Of a stretch of DNA of 64,000 nucleotides, positions 7,609-16,203 are shown piece by piece. The stretch comes from Stappia indica (lineage in GTDB: Bacteria > Pseudomonadota > Alphaproteobacteria > Rhizobiales > Stappiaceae). The notes beneath the pieces were generated by a model, which was not told where the DNA came from, ran no database searches, and saw only the letters and a program-made list of their open reading frames with translations. Positions within the stretch are counted from its first letter, which is position 1. The number at the start of each line of letters is the position of its first letter. Both the position numbers and the translations under genes were made by a program. Where the stretch lies: positions 1,302,001 to 1,366,000 of the forward strand of contig NZ_MBQE01000001.1 in NCBI RefSeq assembly GCF_001696535.1. The letters run 5' to 3'.

Positions 7609-9375
7609 TCAGACCAGCGCCTTGCCGGCCGCGTCGATGGCATTGGCCACCGCCTCGTCGTTGGCCTCGTCCGGCAGCAGCATCTCGTTATGCGCCTTGC
7701 CCGAGGGGATCATCGGGAAGCAGTTGGCAAGGTTCGCCACGCGGCAGTCGAAGATCACCGGCTTCGGCGTGTCGATCATCTCCTGAATCGCGTCATCGAG
7801 ATCCGCCGGCTTGTCGCAGACGATGCCGTGACCGCCGAAGGCCTCCGCCAGCTTCACGAAGTCCGGCAGGCTGTCCATGTAGGAATGCGACAGCCGGTTG
7901 CCGTGCAGCAGTTGCTGCCACTGGCGCACCATGCCCATGTACTGGTTGTTGAGGATGAAGACCTTGACCGGCAGCCCGAACTGCACGGCCGTCGACATCT
8001 CCTGGATGTTCATCAGGATCGAGGCATCGCCCGCGATGTCGATGCACAGCGCGTCCGGGTGCGCCACCTGTGCGCCGATCGCCGCCGGCAGACCGTAGCC
8101 CATCGTGCCGAGGCCGCCCGAGGTCAGCCAGCGGTTGGGTGCGTCGAAGCCGAAGAACTGCGCCGCCCACATCTGGTGCTGGCCGACTTCCGTGGAAACG
8201 AAGGTCTTGCGGTCCTTGGTGGCCTCGTACAGCCGCTGGATGGCGTATTGCGGCATGATGATGTCTTCCGACGGGCGGTAGGCGAGCGAGTTGCGCCCGC
8301 GCCAGCGGTCGATCTTCTCCCACCACGACTTCAGCGCCGGCGCGTCGAGCTTGTGCCCGCCGGTCCGCCACAGGCGCACCATGTCCTCCAGCACATGGGC
8401 GACGTCGCCGATGATCGGGATGTCGACCTTCACCGTCTTGTTGATGGAGGACGGGTCGATGTCGATATGCACCTTGAACGAGTTCGGCGAAAACGCGTCG
8501 ATCCGGCCGGTGATGCGGTCGTCGAAGCGCGCGCCGATGCAGATCATCACGTCGCAATCGTGCATCGCCATGTTGGCTTCGTACGTGCCGTGCATGCCGA
8601 GCATGCCCAGCCAGTTGTCGCCGGAGGCCGGATAGGCGCCGAGGCCCATCAGCGTCGAGGTGATCGGCGCACCGGTCAGCTGCACCAGCTCGCGCAGCAG
8701 CTGGGTCGCGGCCGGGCCGGAATTGATGACGCCGCCGCCGGTATAGAAGATCGGCTTGCGCGCCCGCGACAGCAGCTCGACCGCATGGCGGATCGGCTCG
8801 ATGTCGCCCTTGACCTTCGGCCGGTAGGACTTGTGGGCGATGTTGGTCGGCGGCTCGTAGATGCCGGTCGCGAACTGGATGTCCTTCGGCACGTCGACGA
8901 CGACCGGGCCCGGACGGCCGGAGGTCGCGACATAAAAGGCCTCGTGCAGGATGCGCGGCAGGTCCTCGATCCGCTTCACCAGCCAGTTGTGCTTGGTGCA
9001 GGGACGGGTGATGCCGACCGTGTCGCACTCCTGGAAGGCGTCGCTGCCGATCAGGTGCGTCGGCACCTGGCCGGTGATGCAGACGAGCGGGATGGAATCG
9101 AGCAGCGCGTCGGTCAGCGCGGTGACCATGTTGGTCGCGCCCGGACCGGAGGTGACCAGCACGACGCCCGGCTTACCGGTCGAGCGGGCATAGCCCTCGG
9201 CCGCATGGCCAGCGCCCTGTTCGTGGCGCACGAGGACGTGCTCGACCTCGTCCTGCTGGATGATCTCGTCGTAAATCGGAAGCACGGCACCGCCCGGATA
9301 TCCGAACACATGCTTGACCCCCTGGTCCTTGAGTGCCTGCAGCACCATTTCGGCGCCGGTCATCTCGCGCTTCAT
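7609..9375 (-). CDS. ilvI: Acetolactate synthase large (catalytic) subunit
   Basis: 588 residues from the ATG at 9375 (MKREMTGAEMVLQALKDQGV), preceded by GAGGACAGGA; the open frame extends upstream through the leader region, which is not coding for this protein. A thiamine-diphosphate enzyme making acetolactate or acetohydroxybutyrate for valine, leucine and isoleucine. The cofactor-activating Glu52 is in [15 protein letters not shown]. The C-terminal ThDP/Mg motif is GDASILMNIQEM through ILNNQYMGM. Expression is probably controlled by the leader peptide and terminator at 9484-9601. Confidence 0.95.
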   Translation of the reverse strand: MKREMTGAEMVLQALKDQGVKHVFGYPGGAVLPIYDEIIQQDEVEHVLVRHEQGAGHAAEGYARSTGKPGVVLVTSGPGATNMVTALTDALLDSIPLVCITGQVPTHLIGSDAFQECDTVGITRPCTKHNWLVKRIEDLPRILHEAFYVATSGRPGPVVVDVPKDIQFATGIYEPPTNIAHKSYRPKVKGDIEPIRHAVELLSRARKPIFYTGGGVINSGPAATQLLRELVQLTGAPITSTLMGLGAYPASGDNWLGMLGMHGTYEANMAMHDCDVMICIGARFDDRITGRIDAFSPNSFKVHIDIDPSSINKTVKVDIPIIGDVAHVLEDMVRLWRTGGHKLDAPALKSWWEKIDRWRGRNSLAYRPSEDIIMPQYAIQRLYEATKDRKTFVSTEVGQHQMWAAQFFGFDAPNRWLTSGGLGTMGYGLPAAIGAQVAHPDALCIDIAGDASILMNIQEMSTAVQFGLPVKVFILNNQYMGMVRQWQQLLHGNRLSHSYMDSLPDFVKLAEAFGGHGIVCDKPADLDDAIQEMIDTPKPVIFDCRVANLANCFPMIPSGKAHNEMLLPDEANDEAVANAIDAAGKALV

Positions 9376-9483
9376 CGTTCCTGTCCTCGATCGTCGCGGC
9401 GTCCTCGCCGCGAACCGTCCGTTTCGTCTTCCGCCACGTCGTCCCGCGCAAGTCAGGTCCGGGCGCCCTCTGGCATGCGGCCA

Positions 9484-9510
9484 ATAAAAAAGGCCTCCGG
9501 TGGAGGCCTC
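9484..9510 (-). terminator. Intrinsic terminator in the ilvI leader (attenuator)
   Basis: On the minus strand AGGCCTCC-ACC-GGAGGCCT is followed directly by TTTTTTAT. It lies between a branched-chain-rich leader peptide (9542-9601) and the ilvI start 109 bases further on, not at the end of any gene. A GC-alternating stretch just before the stem can pair with a similar stretch inside the leader coding region, giving an alternative fold. This is the layout of a classical transcription attenuator. Confidence 0.8.
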
Positions 9511-9541
9511 GCGCGCGCTGAGCTGTCTGGGAAACCGAGTG

Positions 9542-9601
9542 TTACCTCGTCCCGGCCGCGCGCGCCCCGCATACAAGAATGAGCCCGATGCTCTTCGTCA
9601 C
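9542..9601 (-). CDS. Leader peptide of the ilvI-ilvN operon
   Basis: A 19-residue frame on the minus strand, GTG start at 9601 and TAA at 9544-9542: MTKSIGLILVCGARAAGTR. Residues 5-10 contain Ile, Leu, Ile, Leu and Val, the three end products of the pathway that begins with the next gene. AGGACGG lies seven bases before the GTG. It is too short for ordinary gene calling. Ribosome stalling at these codons when branched-chain amino acids are short would keep the downstream terminator from forming; this mechanism is inferred from known ilv attenuators. Confidence 0.72.
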   Translation of the reverse strand: MTKSIGLILVCGARAAGTR

Positions 9602-10106
9602 GTCAAATCCGTCCTGTTCGGCGGTGTTGCCAATGAGCCTGCTCCCGGCCCCTCGCGGGGTGCCGTCGGCAAGCTGTCGGTCGCCAGAAGCATATGACAG
9701 GGTCATGTTGCGACTTACCCGATCCGACGCCGCGCAAACTAGACGCGCCGCCTGCGCCGGTCAAGCGCATTATCCGGAAATTTCGCAAAGCGCCCCGCGG
9801 ACTTGCCGAATGTTGCAAGAGAGCTGCCCCGCAGAGGTTATCCTTCGCGGCGCTGGACCGCGTGCCCGCCCCGCCCGGCAAAAGATATCCCCAGGCAAGA
9901 GCGCCCGGTTTTCGGCACAAATCCTTGCACGGAGCCGGCTTTTTGCCGGCAGGCGAAAAGACCCTTGCATCCGCCAGTCGGTCTCTGTATACACCCGTCT
10001 CACAGCGGTCGGCGTTCGACGCTTTCCGCTTCGGGATCCTGTTGCAGCAAGCTGTTGGGCGACCAATTCGCAAGCCGGGCAGACCCGAACAGCCGAAAAG
10101 GCTAGT
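9602..10106. other. Non-coding stretch between the ilv leader and tRNA-Lys
   Basis: About 500 bases with open frames on both strands but no recognisable protein. It should hold the promoter of the ilv operon (leftward) and that of the tRNA (rightward). A small hairpin GCCGGC-TTTTT-GCCGGC stands at 9934-9950. I see no RNA family here. Confidence 0.4.
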
Positions 10107-10182
10107 GGGTGTATAGCTCAGTTGGTAGAGCAGCTGACTCTTAATCAGCCGGTCCTGGGTTCGAATCCCCGTGCACCCACCA
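10107..10182 (+). tRNA. tRNA-Lys (anticodon CTT)
   Basis: A 76-base cloverleaf. The acceptor stem GGGTGTA pairs with TGCACCC, the D arm is GCTC-AGTTGGTAGA-GC, the anticodon loop is CTCTTAA on a GCTGA/TCAGC stem, and the T loop is TTCGAAT. The CCA end is encoded (10180-10182). Anticodon CTT decodes AAG lysine codons. Confidence 0.97.
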
Positions 10183-10289
10183 CTTCCTTGCCTTTCCTGA
10201 CATCGACGCGCCGCACGGAACCGGACCGCCGGTTGCAGAAGACCTGTATCTTCTCGCAAGGTTGACGGACTACCCCCCGGGCCGCGATC

Positions 10290-10991
10290 ATGGACGATGT
10301 ATTTCCGCCTCCGCCTCGCGCCATCGAAATAGCCCGCAACCCTTTGATGAAACAAATCTTTTCCTCGCCTGCCTATACCGTTACCGAGCATGTCCCCGCC
10401 GAGGCGCGCGAGGATGTCGTCATGGTGACGCTCGCCAACCGGATGCCGGAAGACGGCCCGCGCCGCCCCTTCGCCCATCACATCCTCGCCCCGCTCGGCT
10501 ACCGCACGCTCAACCTCGTGCCGGCGAGCAACGACTGGTACCAATCCGAGGGCATCGAGGAGGCGCTTGCGTTCATTCGGGAGCGGAGCCGGGGCGAGCA
10601 CACGATCGGTTTCGCCGCCTCAATGGGCGCCTTCGGCCTGGTCAACTATGCCGATCTGCTCGGTCTCGATGCCGCGCTGGCCTTCAGTCCGCAATACGCG
10701 CTGGAGCGCCGCCTGGTGCCGTTCGAGACACGCTGCGAGGACGACGCCATACGGATGGGTCCCTTCCCCCGCCATCGCATCCCGGTTCGGCCGCAGCCCG
10801 AGAAGCTGGTGATCTACTACGACAACGAGTACGACCTCGACACGCAGCAGGTCGACCTCATCGCCCGGCATCTCGACGTCACGCGCGTCCCCTGTCCCGG
10901 CACCGTGCACAACGTCCTCGGCACGTGGTACCGTCAGCGCCAGCTTCAGGAAAAGGTCCGCGAGGCGATCGGGGCCGTCAGCCCCGCTTGA
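10290..10991 (+). CDS. Unrecognised protein, possibly alpha/beta-hydrolase-like
   Basis: 233 residues; I do not recognise the family with confidence. The middle contains GFAASMGAFGLVNYADLLG then ALAFSPQYAL. The Gly-x-Ser-Met-Gly pattern resembles a nucleophile elbow of an alpha/beta hydrolase, though here the residue two before Ser is Ala. A late His in CPGTVHNVLGTW could be the catalytic histidine. No signal peptide or membrane segment is evident. A second in-frame ATG at 10347 (MKQIFSS) could be the real start. It lies alone between tRNA-Lys and an ABC exporter, with a small terminator right at its stop. Confidence 0.55.
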   Translation: MDDVFPPPPRAIEIARNPLMKQIFSSPAYTVTEHVPAEAREDVVMVTLANRMPEDGPRRPFAHHILAPLGYRTLNLVPASNDWYQSEGIEEALAFIRERSRGEHTIGFAASMGAFGLVNYADLLGLDAALAFSPQYALERRLVPFETRCEDDAIRMGPFPRHRIPVRPQPEKLVIYYDNEYDLDTQQVDLIARHLDVTRVPCPGTVHNVLGTWYRQRQLQEKVREAIGAVSPA

Positions 10992-11009
10992 CGTTGCCGC
11001 AACGTTTTT
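10991..11009 (+). terminator. Short terminator-like hairpin
   Basis: ACGTTG-CCG-CAACGT followed by TTTT, starting at the last base of the preceding stop codon. The stem is only 6 bp, so efficiency is uncertain. Confidence 0.5.
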
Positions 11010-11153
11010 CACCTCGCACGGGTTGGTTGAAGCGGACCTTCGTTCCTATATGCTCCACCAACCCCGGTTCGGGGCGGCATCATCCGCGCCGCGCCTTCGA
11101 ACCCGCATTCGCATGCGCGTTCCTTCGTTTCCCTCTTTCATCCGGCCCCCTTC

Positions 11154-12080
11154 ATGGCACCCATCCTTTCCATTTCCGGTCTGTCGAAGACCTATGACAC
11201 CGGCTTTCAGGCGCTGAAATCCGTGTCCCTCGACATCGAGAAAGGCGAGGTCTTCGCCCTTCTCGGCCCCAACGGCGCCGGCAAGACGACGCTCATCAGC
11301 ATCGTCTGCGGCATCGTCAACGCCTCCTCGGGCAGCGTCACGGTCGACGGCAACGACATCGTCCGCGACTACCGCGCTGCCCGCTCCCTGATCGGCCTCG
11401 TGCCGCAGGAGCTCACCACCGACGCTTTCGAGACGGTCTGGGCGACGGTTTCCTTCAGCCGCGGCCTGTTCGGCAAGCCCAAGGCCCCGGCCATCGTCGA
11501 GAAGGTCCTGCGCGACCTCTCGTTATGGGACAAGAAGGACAACAAGCTCGTCACCCTGTCCGGCGGCATGAAGCGCCGCGTGCTCATCGCCAAGGCGCTC
11601 GCTCACGAGCCGCGCGTCCTGTTCCTCGACGAGCCGACCGCCGGCGTCGACGTGGAGCTGCGCCGCGACATGTGGCGGGTGATCCGCGAGTTGCGCGACA
11701 CGGGCGTCACCATCATCCTCACCACCCACTACATCGAGGAAGCCGAGGAGATGGCCGACCGGGTCGGCGTCATCAACAAGGGCGAGATCATCCTGGTCGA
11801 GGACAAGGCGGAGCTGATGCGCAAGCTCGGGCGCAAGCAGCTCACCCTGCACCTGGCCGATCCGCTATCCGCTGTTCCGGCCGGCCTTTCGGCCCACAAT
11901 CTGGAGCTTTCCAGCGACGGCAGCGAGCTGGTCTACACCTACGACACCCAGGGCGAGCGCACCGGCATCACCGCCCTGCTGCAGGACCTCAACGCCGCCG
12001 GCATCCGCTTCCGCGACCTGCAGACCCGGCAGAGTTCGCTGGAAGAGATCTTCGTCAACCTCGTCAGGACGCCGTCATGA
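11154..12080 (+). CDS. ABC exporter ATP-binding protein (YadG-like)
   Basis: 308 residues, the same length as E. coli YadG. Walker [10 protein letters not shown] is at residues 38-46, the signature LSGGMKRR follows, Walker B is [12 protein letters not shown] and the switch histidine is in [16 protein letters not shown]. The last ~80 residues form the accessory domain typical of the DrrA/NodI/YadG group. It overlaps the permease by four bases (ATGA). Family role: energising an ABC-2 type exporter; the substrate is not known. Confidence 0.9.
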   Translation: MAPILSISGLSKTYDTGFQALKSVSLDIEKGEVFALLGPNGAGKTTLISIVCGIVNASSGSVTVDGNDIVRDYRAARSLIGLVPQELTTDAFETVWATVSFSRGLFGKPKAPAIVEKVLRDLSLWDKKDNKLVTLSGGMKRRVLIAKALAHEPRVLFLDEPTAGVDVELRRDMWRVIRELRDTGVTIILTTHYIEEAEEMADRVGVINKGEIILVEDKAELMRKLGRKQLTLHLADPLSAVPAGLSAHNLELSSDGSELVYTYDTQGERTGITALLQDLNAAGIRFRDLQTRQSSLEEIFVNLVRTPS

Positions 12081-12838
12081 ACATCCATGCCATCAAGGCG
12101 ATCTACAGGTTCGAGATGGCCCGCACGGGCCGCACCCTGTTCCAGAGCATCGTCTCCCCCGTCATCTCCACCTCGCTCTACTTCGTGGTCTTCGGCGCGG
12201 CCATCGGTTCGCGCATCTCGGAAGTGGACGGCATCAGCTACGGCGCCTTCATCGTGCCGGGCCTGATCATGCTTTCGCTGCTGACCCAGAGCGTGTCGAA
12301 CGCCTCGTTCGGCATCTACTTCCCGCGCTTCACCGGCACGATCTACGAGGTGCTCTCCGCCCCCGTGTCCTATCTGGAGATCGTCATCGCCTATGTCGGG
12401 GCAGCGGCGACGAAAGCGATCATCGTCGGATTGATCATTCTCGCGACGGCCGCGCTCTTCGTGCCGCTCGAGATCCAGCATCCGGGCTGGATGCTGCTGT
12501 TCCTGATGCTGACGGCGGTCACCTTCGCCCTGTTCGGCTTCATCATCGGCATCTGGGCCGACAATTTCGAGAAGCTGCAATTCGTGCCGATGCTGATCAT
12601 CACGCCGCTCGCCTTTCTCGGCGGCAGCTTCTACTCGATCTCGATGCTGCCGCCCTTCTGGCAGAAGGTGACGCTGTTCAACCCGGTAGTCTACCTGATC
12701 AGCGGCTTCCGCTGGAGCTTCTACGGACAGGCGGACGTCGACGTCGGCGTCAGCCTCGCCATGACGCTGCTGTTCTTGGGGCTCTGCCTTGCGGTGATCT
12801 GGTGGATCTTCCGCACCGGCTACCGGCTGAAGTCCTGA
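12077..12838 (+). CDS. ABC-2 type transporter permease (YadH-like)
   Basis: 253 residues from the ATG at 12077, which overlaps the stop of the ATPase gene. Six hydrophobic segments are apparent. The motif [20 protein letters not shown] before the last segment is characteristic of ABC-2 permeases of the YadH/NodJ/DrrB group. With the preceding ATPase it would form an exporter with two ATPase and two permease subunits. A GC hairpin (GCGGGCCGC/GCGGCCCGC, 12853-12873) lies between its stop and the end of convergent thyA. Confidence 0.9.
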   Translation: MNIHAIKAIYRFEMARTGRTLFQSIVSPVISTSLYFVVFGAAIGSRISEVDGISYGAFIVPGLIMLSLLTQSVSNASFGIYFPRFTGTIYEVLSAPVSYLEIVIAYVGAAATKAIIVGLIILATAALFVPLEIQHPGWMLLFLMLTAVTFALFGFIIGIWADNFEKLQFVPMLIITPLAFLGGSFYSISMLPPFWQKVTLFNPVVYLISGFRWSFYGQADVDVGVSLAMTLLFLGLCLAVIWWIFRTGYRLKS

Positions 12839-12890
12839 CCCTGGAAAATGGTGCGGGCCGCCTCGCGGCCCGCCCGCCAGCGCTTTGCGC

Positions 12891-13685
12891 TCAGACCGCG
12901 ACCGCCGCCTTGATATGCGGATGCGGATCGTAGCCGGTGAGCTCGAAATCCTCGAAGCGGAAGGCGAAGAGATCTGTCACCGCCTCGTTGATCTTCATCT
13001 GCGGCAGCGCGCGCGGTTCCCGCGACAGCTGCTCGCGCGCCTGATCCAAGTGGTTCAGGTAGAGATGCGCATCGCCGAACGTGTGGATGAACTCGCCCGG
13101 TTCGTATCCCGTCACCTTCGCCACCATCATCGTCAGCAGCGCGTAGGACGCGATGTTGAACGGCACGCCGAGGAACACGTCGGCCGAGCGCTGGTAGAGC
13201 TGGCAGGACAACCGGCCGTCGGCGACATAGAACTGGAAGAAGGCGTGGCACGGCGGCAGCGCCATCTCGTCGACAAGCGCCGGGTTCCACGCCGAGACGA
13301 TCAGCCGGCGGCTGTCCGGCGTCTTGCGGATCTGCTCCAGCAGCTTGGCGATCTGGTCGATGGACCCGCCGTCCGGCGCCGGCCACGAGCGCCATTGGTA
13401 GCCGTAGACCGGGCCGAGATCGCCGTTCTCGTCGGCCCACTCGTCCCAGATCCGCACCCCGTTTTCCTTCAGGTAGCGGATGTTGGTGTCGCCGGCCAGG
13501 AACCACAGCAGCTCGTGGATGATCGACTTCAGGTGCAGCTTCTTGGTCGTCACCATCGGGAAGCCGTCGGCAAGGTCGAAGCGCATCTGGTGGCCGAATA
13601 CGGAAATGGTTCCCGTGCCCGTCCGGTCGGTCTTCTTCACGCCCTCGTCGAGGATGCGCTGCATCAGCTCGTGATATTGCCGCAC
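12891..13685 (-). CDS. thyA: Thymidylate synthase
   Basis: 264 residues, identical in length to E. coli ThyA. It methylates dUMP to dTMP using methylenetetrahydrofolate. The nucleophile Cys146 lies in [13 protein letters not shown]. The phosphate-binding arginines are in DRTGTGT and [13 protein letters not shown], and [11 protein letters not shown] and [10 protein letters not shown] are the dUMP-binding segments. No dihydrofolate reductase gene follows, unlike many thyA loci; the next gene in its direction lies beyond a convergent pair. Confidence 0.97.
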   Translation of the reverse strand: MRQYHELMQRILDEGVKKTDRTGTGTISVFGHQMRFDLADGFPMVTTKKLHLKSIIHELLWFLAGDTNIRYLKENGVRIWDEWADENGDLGPVYGYQWRSWPAPDGGSIDQIAKLLEQIRKTPDSRRLIVSAWNPALVDEMALPPCHAFFQFYVADGRLSCQLYQRSADVFLGVPFNIASYALLTMMVAKVTGYEPGEFIHTFGDAHLYLNHLDQAREQLSREPRALPQMKINEAVTDLFAFRFEDFELTGYDPHPHIKAAVAV

Positions 13686-13811
13686 GCTGCCGTCCGCCTA
13701 CCGATTGTCAGTCCGATTCTCTGCACCGTCATGGTTGCCCGGCCGCGGCGCCGAGGGCAAGCGAAGGTGCGCCCCCGTCCCTGCAATCCACCGGCGGGCC
13801 GACGCGAACCG

Positions 13812-14318
13812 CTAGTTTCCGGCCGCCAGCCCCGGCCAGTTGGCCTGCGCCTTGCCGATGAAGCCGGGAATGTCCTTGCGCCAGCGCGACTGGATGTCGT
13901 CGCTGTAGTTGAGATAGAGCCGGCCGTCGACGATGTCCCAGTTCTTCGGATCGCCTTTGGCGAGCTTGCCCTGCGCCACCGCCCAGGAGCAGTAGCCGCC
14001 ATAGGCGGGGGCGTATTTCTCCGGCTCGGCCACGAACGTCTCCCGGTTCGCCTCGCTGGCAAAGCGCCATGTGGCGCCGCGATACTCGGCCGTGATCTGC
14101 GCCGATCCCTCGACCGGGCGCCCTTGCGTGAAATAGGCGACCGGATCGTAGCCGCCGACAGCGACGCCCTCGACGATGCCGGTGAACACCTGCCCCGTGT
14201 CGCTGCTGCCGCCGAGCCCGAACCAGCCGGCGCTGGCCGTGCCTGCCGCAAGCAGCACCGCAGCCGCCGCCAGCACCACGCGCCTGCGCGAAACTCCGCC
14301 CGACCGCTTCCGTGTCAT
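13812..14318 (-). CDS. Exported YHS-domain protein
   Basis: 168 residues from the ATG at 14318, preceded by GGAGGACAGG; an in-frame ATG 24 codons upstream has no such site. The N-terminus is MTRKRSGGVSRRRVVLAAAA, a basic stretch with RRR then a hydrophobic run and ASA, so export, perhaps by Tat, is likely. The YHS motif is AVGGYDPVAYF, continued by ITAEYRGATWRFASEANRET and YAPAYGGYCSWAVAQG. YHS domains are thought to bind metal ions. No functional partner is visible nearby. Confidence 0.82.
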   Translation of the reverse strand: MTRKRSGGVSRRRVVLAAAAVLLAAGTASAGWFGLGGSSDTGQVFTGIVEGVAVGGYDPVAYFTQGRPVEGSAQITAEYRGATWRFASEANRETFVAEPEKYAPAYGGYCSWAVAQGKLAKGDPKNWDIVDGRLYLNYSDDIQSRWRKDIPGFIGKAQANWPGLAAGN

Positions 14319-14512
14319 CCGCCTGTCCTCCGCTCCGCACCGTCCCGGCGCCTCACCCGGTTCTAGCGCAGGCACCCGCTCTCCCGCCAATGACGTCGTC
14401 TCACAAGCCTGCGATGGCGCGTGCAGCCCCTGCCTCCCACAGGGTTTTCCAAGGGCACGAACGAGTTGGCGCAGGCCTCTTTTCAGCCGCCCTCCCTGCC
14501 CCTATATTCTGT

Positions 14513-14850
14513 GTGCCGGTGCAAGCCGGCTATGGCGATAAACGGACTTCGAAATAAGCCTATCGGACCCGGGGGCGGTACCCGGCGCCTCCACCCAAGC
14601 CCGCCGCGCGACACGGTCTGTCGGCGGGTTTCGGCGGGGGCGAAATAGGATCGACGAGGGTGTAAAGGTCGTTCTTTTGCTCGGCATGGTTCCGCCGTTA
14701 TCGGGCCGTCTCAATAGTTGCAAATGACAACTATGCTATGGACAACGCTGTCGCCGCGTAATGCGGTGCCGGTAGTCCTTTAAGCCCTGGCGGTTAGCCC
14801 CGTCAGGCGGGGTCCGGAGGCACCTGGCAACAGAAGCCTCCACTCGATTT
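14513..14850 (+). ncRNA. ssrA: tmRNA, circularly permuted two-piece form
   Basis: Rescues stalled ribosomes by adding a degradation tag. The acceptor piece comes first (about 14513-14596), ending CGCCTCC plus discriminator A14593. The coding piece begins at about 14636 with GGGGGCG, which pairs with CGCCTCC to form the acceptor stem. It continues GAAATAGGATCGACGAGGG, matching the conserved tmRNA 5' region. The 39-base intervening segment forms its own hairpin (14597-14606 with 14622-14631). The tag frame is at 14720-14761. The outer ends are approximate: a TATATT box stands just before 14513, and a GGAGGC/GCCTCC pseudoknot-like stem marks the 3' part. Confidence 0.9.
14720..14761 (+). other. 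tmRNA tag reading frame
   Basis: Starting at the resume codon GCA (14720) the frame reads ANDNYAMDNAVAA and stops at TAA (14759-14761). The opening AND and the ending AVAA are the hallmarks of alphaproteobacterial tags: the AA end is bound by ClpX and the N-terminal part by SspB. Confidence 0.92.
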
Positions 14851-14978
14851 CCGCCAGCTTCGGCCCGCCCGGATCCGTTCGACGGACAGGCGGCATGGGC
14901 CTCGAGGCCGGCGCAAGCGACGTCCAGCGGGCGGTTCTCGCGAAAAAAAGCGGGGCAAGCGGCAAAAGGCCGGTGGCG

Positions 14979-14998
14979 AGCGCCGATCGGCGCTTTTC
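14979..14998 (+). terminator. Terminator-like hairpin after ssrA
   Basis: AGCGCC-GATC-GGCGCT followed by TTTC. It lies between ssrA and sspB and could end the tmRNA precursor. The U-tract is short. Confidence 0.5.
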
Positions 14999-15056
14999 AT
15001 TCTCCCCGTCGCACGCCATGTTGGGCGCGACCCGATTCTCACGTTCAGTAAGTGCG

Positions 15057-15656
15057 ATGGCCGAAGACCTGATCCGCTACGATATCGTCATTCAGGACGC
15101 CCTGCGCGGTGCCGTCCGCAAGATCCTCTCCGAGGTCGCCCGCGTCGGCCTGCCCGGCGAGCATCATTTCTATATCGCCTTCGATACCAATGCGCCGGGC
15201 GTGCGCATCTCCTCGCGCCTGCATGAGCGGTATCCGAAGGAAATGACGATCGTCCTGCAGCACCAGTTCTGGGACCTGACCATCGGCGAGCACGCCTTCG
15301 AGGTCGGCCTGTCCTTCGGCGGCATCCCCGAAAAGCTGTTCGTGCCGTTCTCGTCGATCAAGGGGTTCTTCGACCCCTCCGTCCAGTTCGCCCTGGAGTT
15401 CGAGCCCGGCAAGACCGCCGAGGAGCTTCCGGAGGAACTGGTCGAGGCAGCGCGCGAACAGGAGCGCGCCGAGGCGGCCCTGGCGGCGGTCGACAAAACG
15501 ACGAGCGACGCAAAATCGGACAAGATTTCGCAAGTTCAGCACAAAAATTCGCAAAATTCTGATCAAACGGAAAAGCCCGAGTCCGGCGAGGACAAGCCCG
15601 GCGAGCCGGGCGGCGCCGACGTCGTTTCGCTCGACGCATTCCGCAAGAAGACCTGA
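15057..15656 (+). CDS. sspB: ClpXP adaptor SspB (alpha type)
   Basis: 199 residues from the ATG at 15057 (MAEDLIRYDIVIQDALRGAV). An earlier in-frame start at 14895 would overlap the ssrA terminator region. SspB binds ssrA-tagged proteins and tethers them to ClpX. The globular domain (residues 5-130) includes HHFYIAFDT, SSRLHERYPKEMTIVLQHQF and VPFSSIKGFFDPSVQFAL. A charged flexible tail (from about 145) ends VVSLDAFRKKT, probably the ClpX-binding tail. The tail codons are much more AT-rich than the rest. Its position right after ssrA fits the function. Confidence 0.9.
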   Translation: MAEDLIRYDIVIQDALRGAVRKILSEVARVGLPGEHHFYIAFDTNAPGVRISSRLHERYPKEMTIVLQHQFWDLTIGEHAFEVGLSFGGIPEKLFVPFSSIKGFFDPSVQFALEFEPGKTAEELPEELVEAAREQERAEAALAAVDKTTSDAKSDKISQVQHKNSQNSDQTEKPESGEDKPGEPGGADVVSLDAFRKKT

Positions 15657-15700
15657 GAAACGGCCGCACCGCGCAAGCAGCATCGGCCGCAAGGGGACGG

Positions 15701-15919
15701 ATGATGAGCGGGGATATCGTCAATCTGAGGCAGGCGCGCAAGGCGCGCGCGCGGCGCGAGAAAGACGAGAAGGCAGCGCAGAATCGCAGCCTTTTCGGGC
15801 GCAGCAAGGCCGAGAAATCCCGCGACCGCGCCGAGGCAGAAAAGGCACTTGTCCACATCGAGGGACACCGGCGCGACACCTCCGCCAACCCCGCCGGAAG
15901 CACGGGCGAGGACGACTGA
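15701..15919 (+). CDS. DUF4169 family small protein
   Basis: 72 residues starting MMSGDIVNLRQARKARARRE, highly charged, with the conserved N-terminus of the DUF4169 family found in alphaproteobacteria. AAGGGGACGG precedes two ATGs (15701 and 15704); either may be used. The function is unknown. It sits between sspB and a ribbon-helix-helix protein, seven bases before the latter, so they are probably one operon. Confidence 0.8.
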   Translation: MMSGDIVNLRQARKARARREKDEKAAQNRSLFGRSKAEKSRDRAEAEKALVHIEGHRRDTSANPAGSTGEDD

Positions 15920-15925
15920 TCCCCC

Positions 15926-16171
15926 ATGCTGGCCAAGCGCTCCCTCACCCTGCACGGCCACCGCACCAGCCTGGCGCTGGAGCCGGAGTTCTGGGACGTC
16001 CTGGAGGAAATGGCCGAGGCCGAAAACGTCAGCCTGCCGGCCCTCGTTGCCCGCATCGACGATGCCCGCGAGATGGAAGCCGACGGCAGCGGCGATCTGC
16101 CCTCATCGCTGTCCTCCGCCCTGCGCGTTGCCGCCCTCGCCCATTGCCGGGAAAAGCCCCGCACCGCCTGA
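15926..16171 (+). CDS. Ribbon-helix-helix domain protein
   Basis: 81 residues: LAKRSLTLHGHRTSLALEPE forms the beta strand and FWDVLEEMAEAENVSLPALV the two helices of a small RHH fold (RHH_4 type). Such proteins are usually dimeric DNA binders, but no target is known for this group. It follows the DUF4169 gene by six bases and is convergent with the AsmA-family gene. Confidence 0.8.
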   Translation: MLAKRSLTLHGHRTSLALEPEFWDVLEEMAEAENVSLPALVARIDDAREMEADGSGDLPSSLSSALRVAALAHCREKPRTA

Positions 16172-16203
16172 TTCAGGCTTTTATTTCAAATAGCTGAGTA
16201 CGG

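Noticed and set aside
9579-10265. Overlapping 140-330 codon frames on both strands around the tRNA-Lys gene
   Set aside because: They run through the tRNA and the ilv leader and show no family resemblance.
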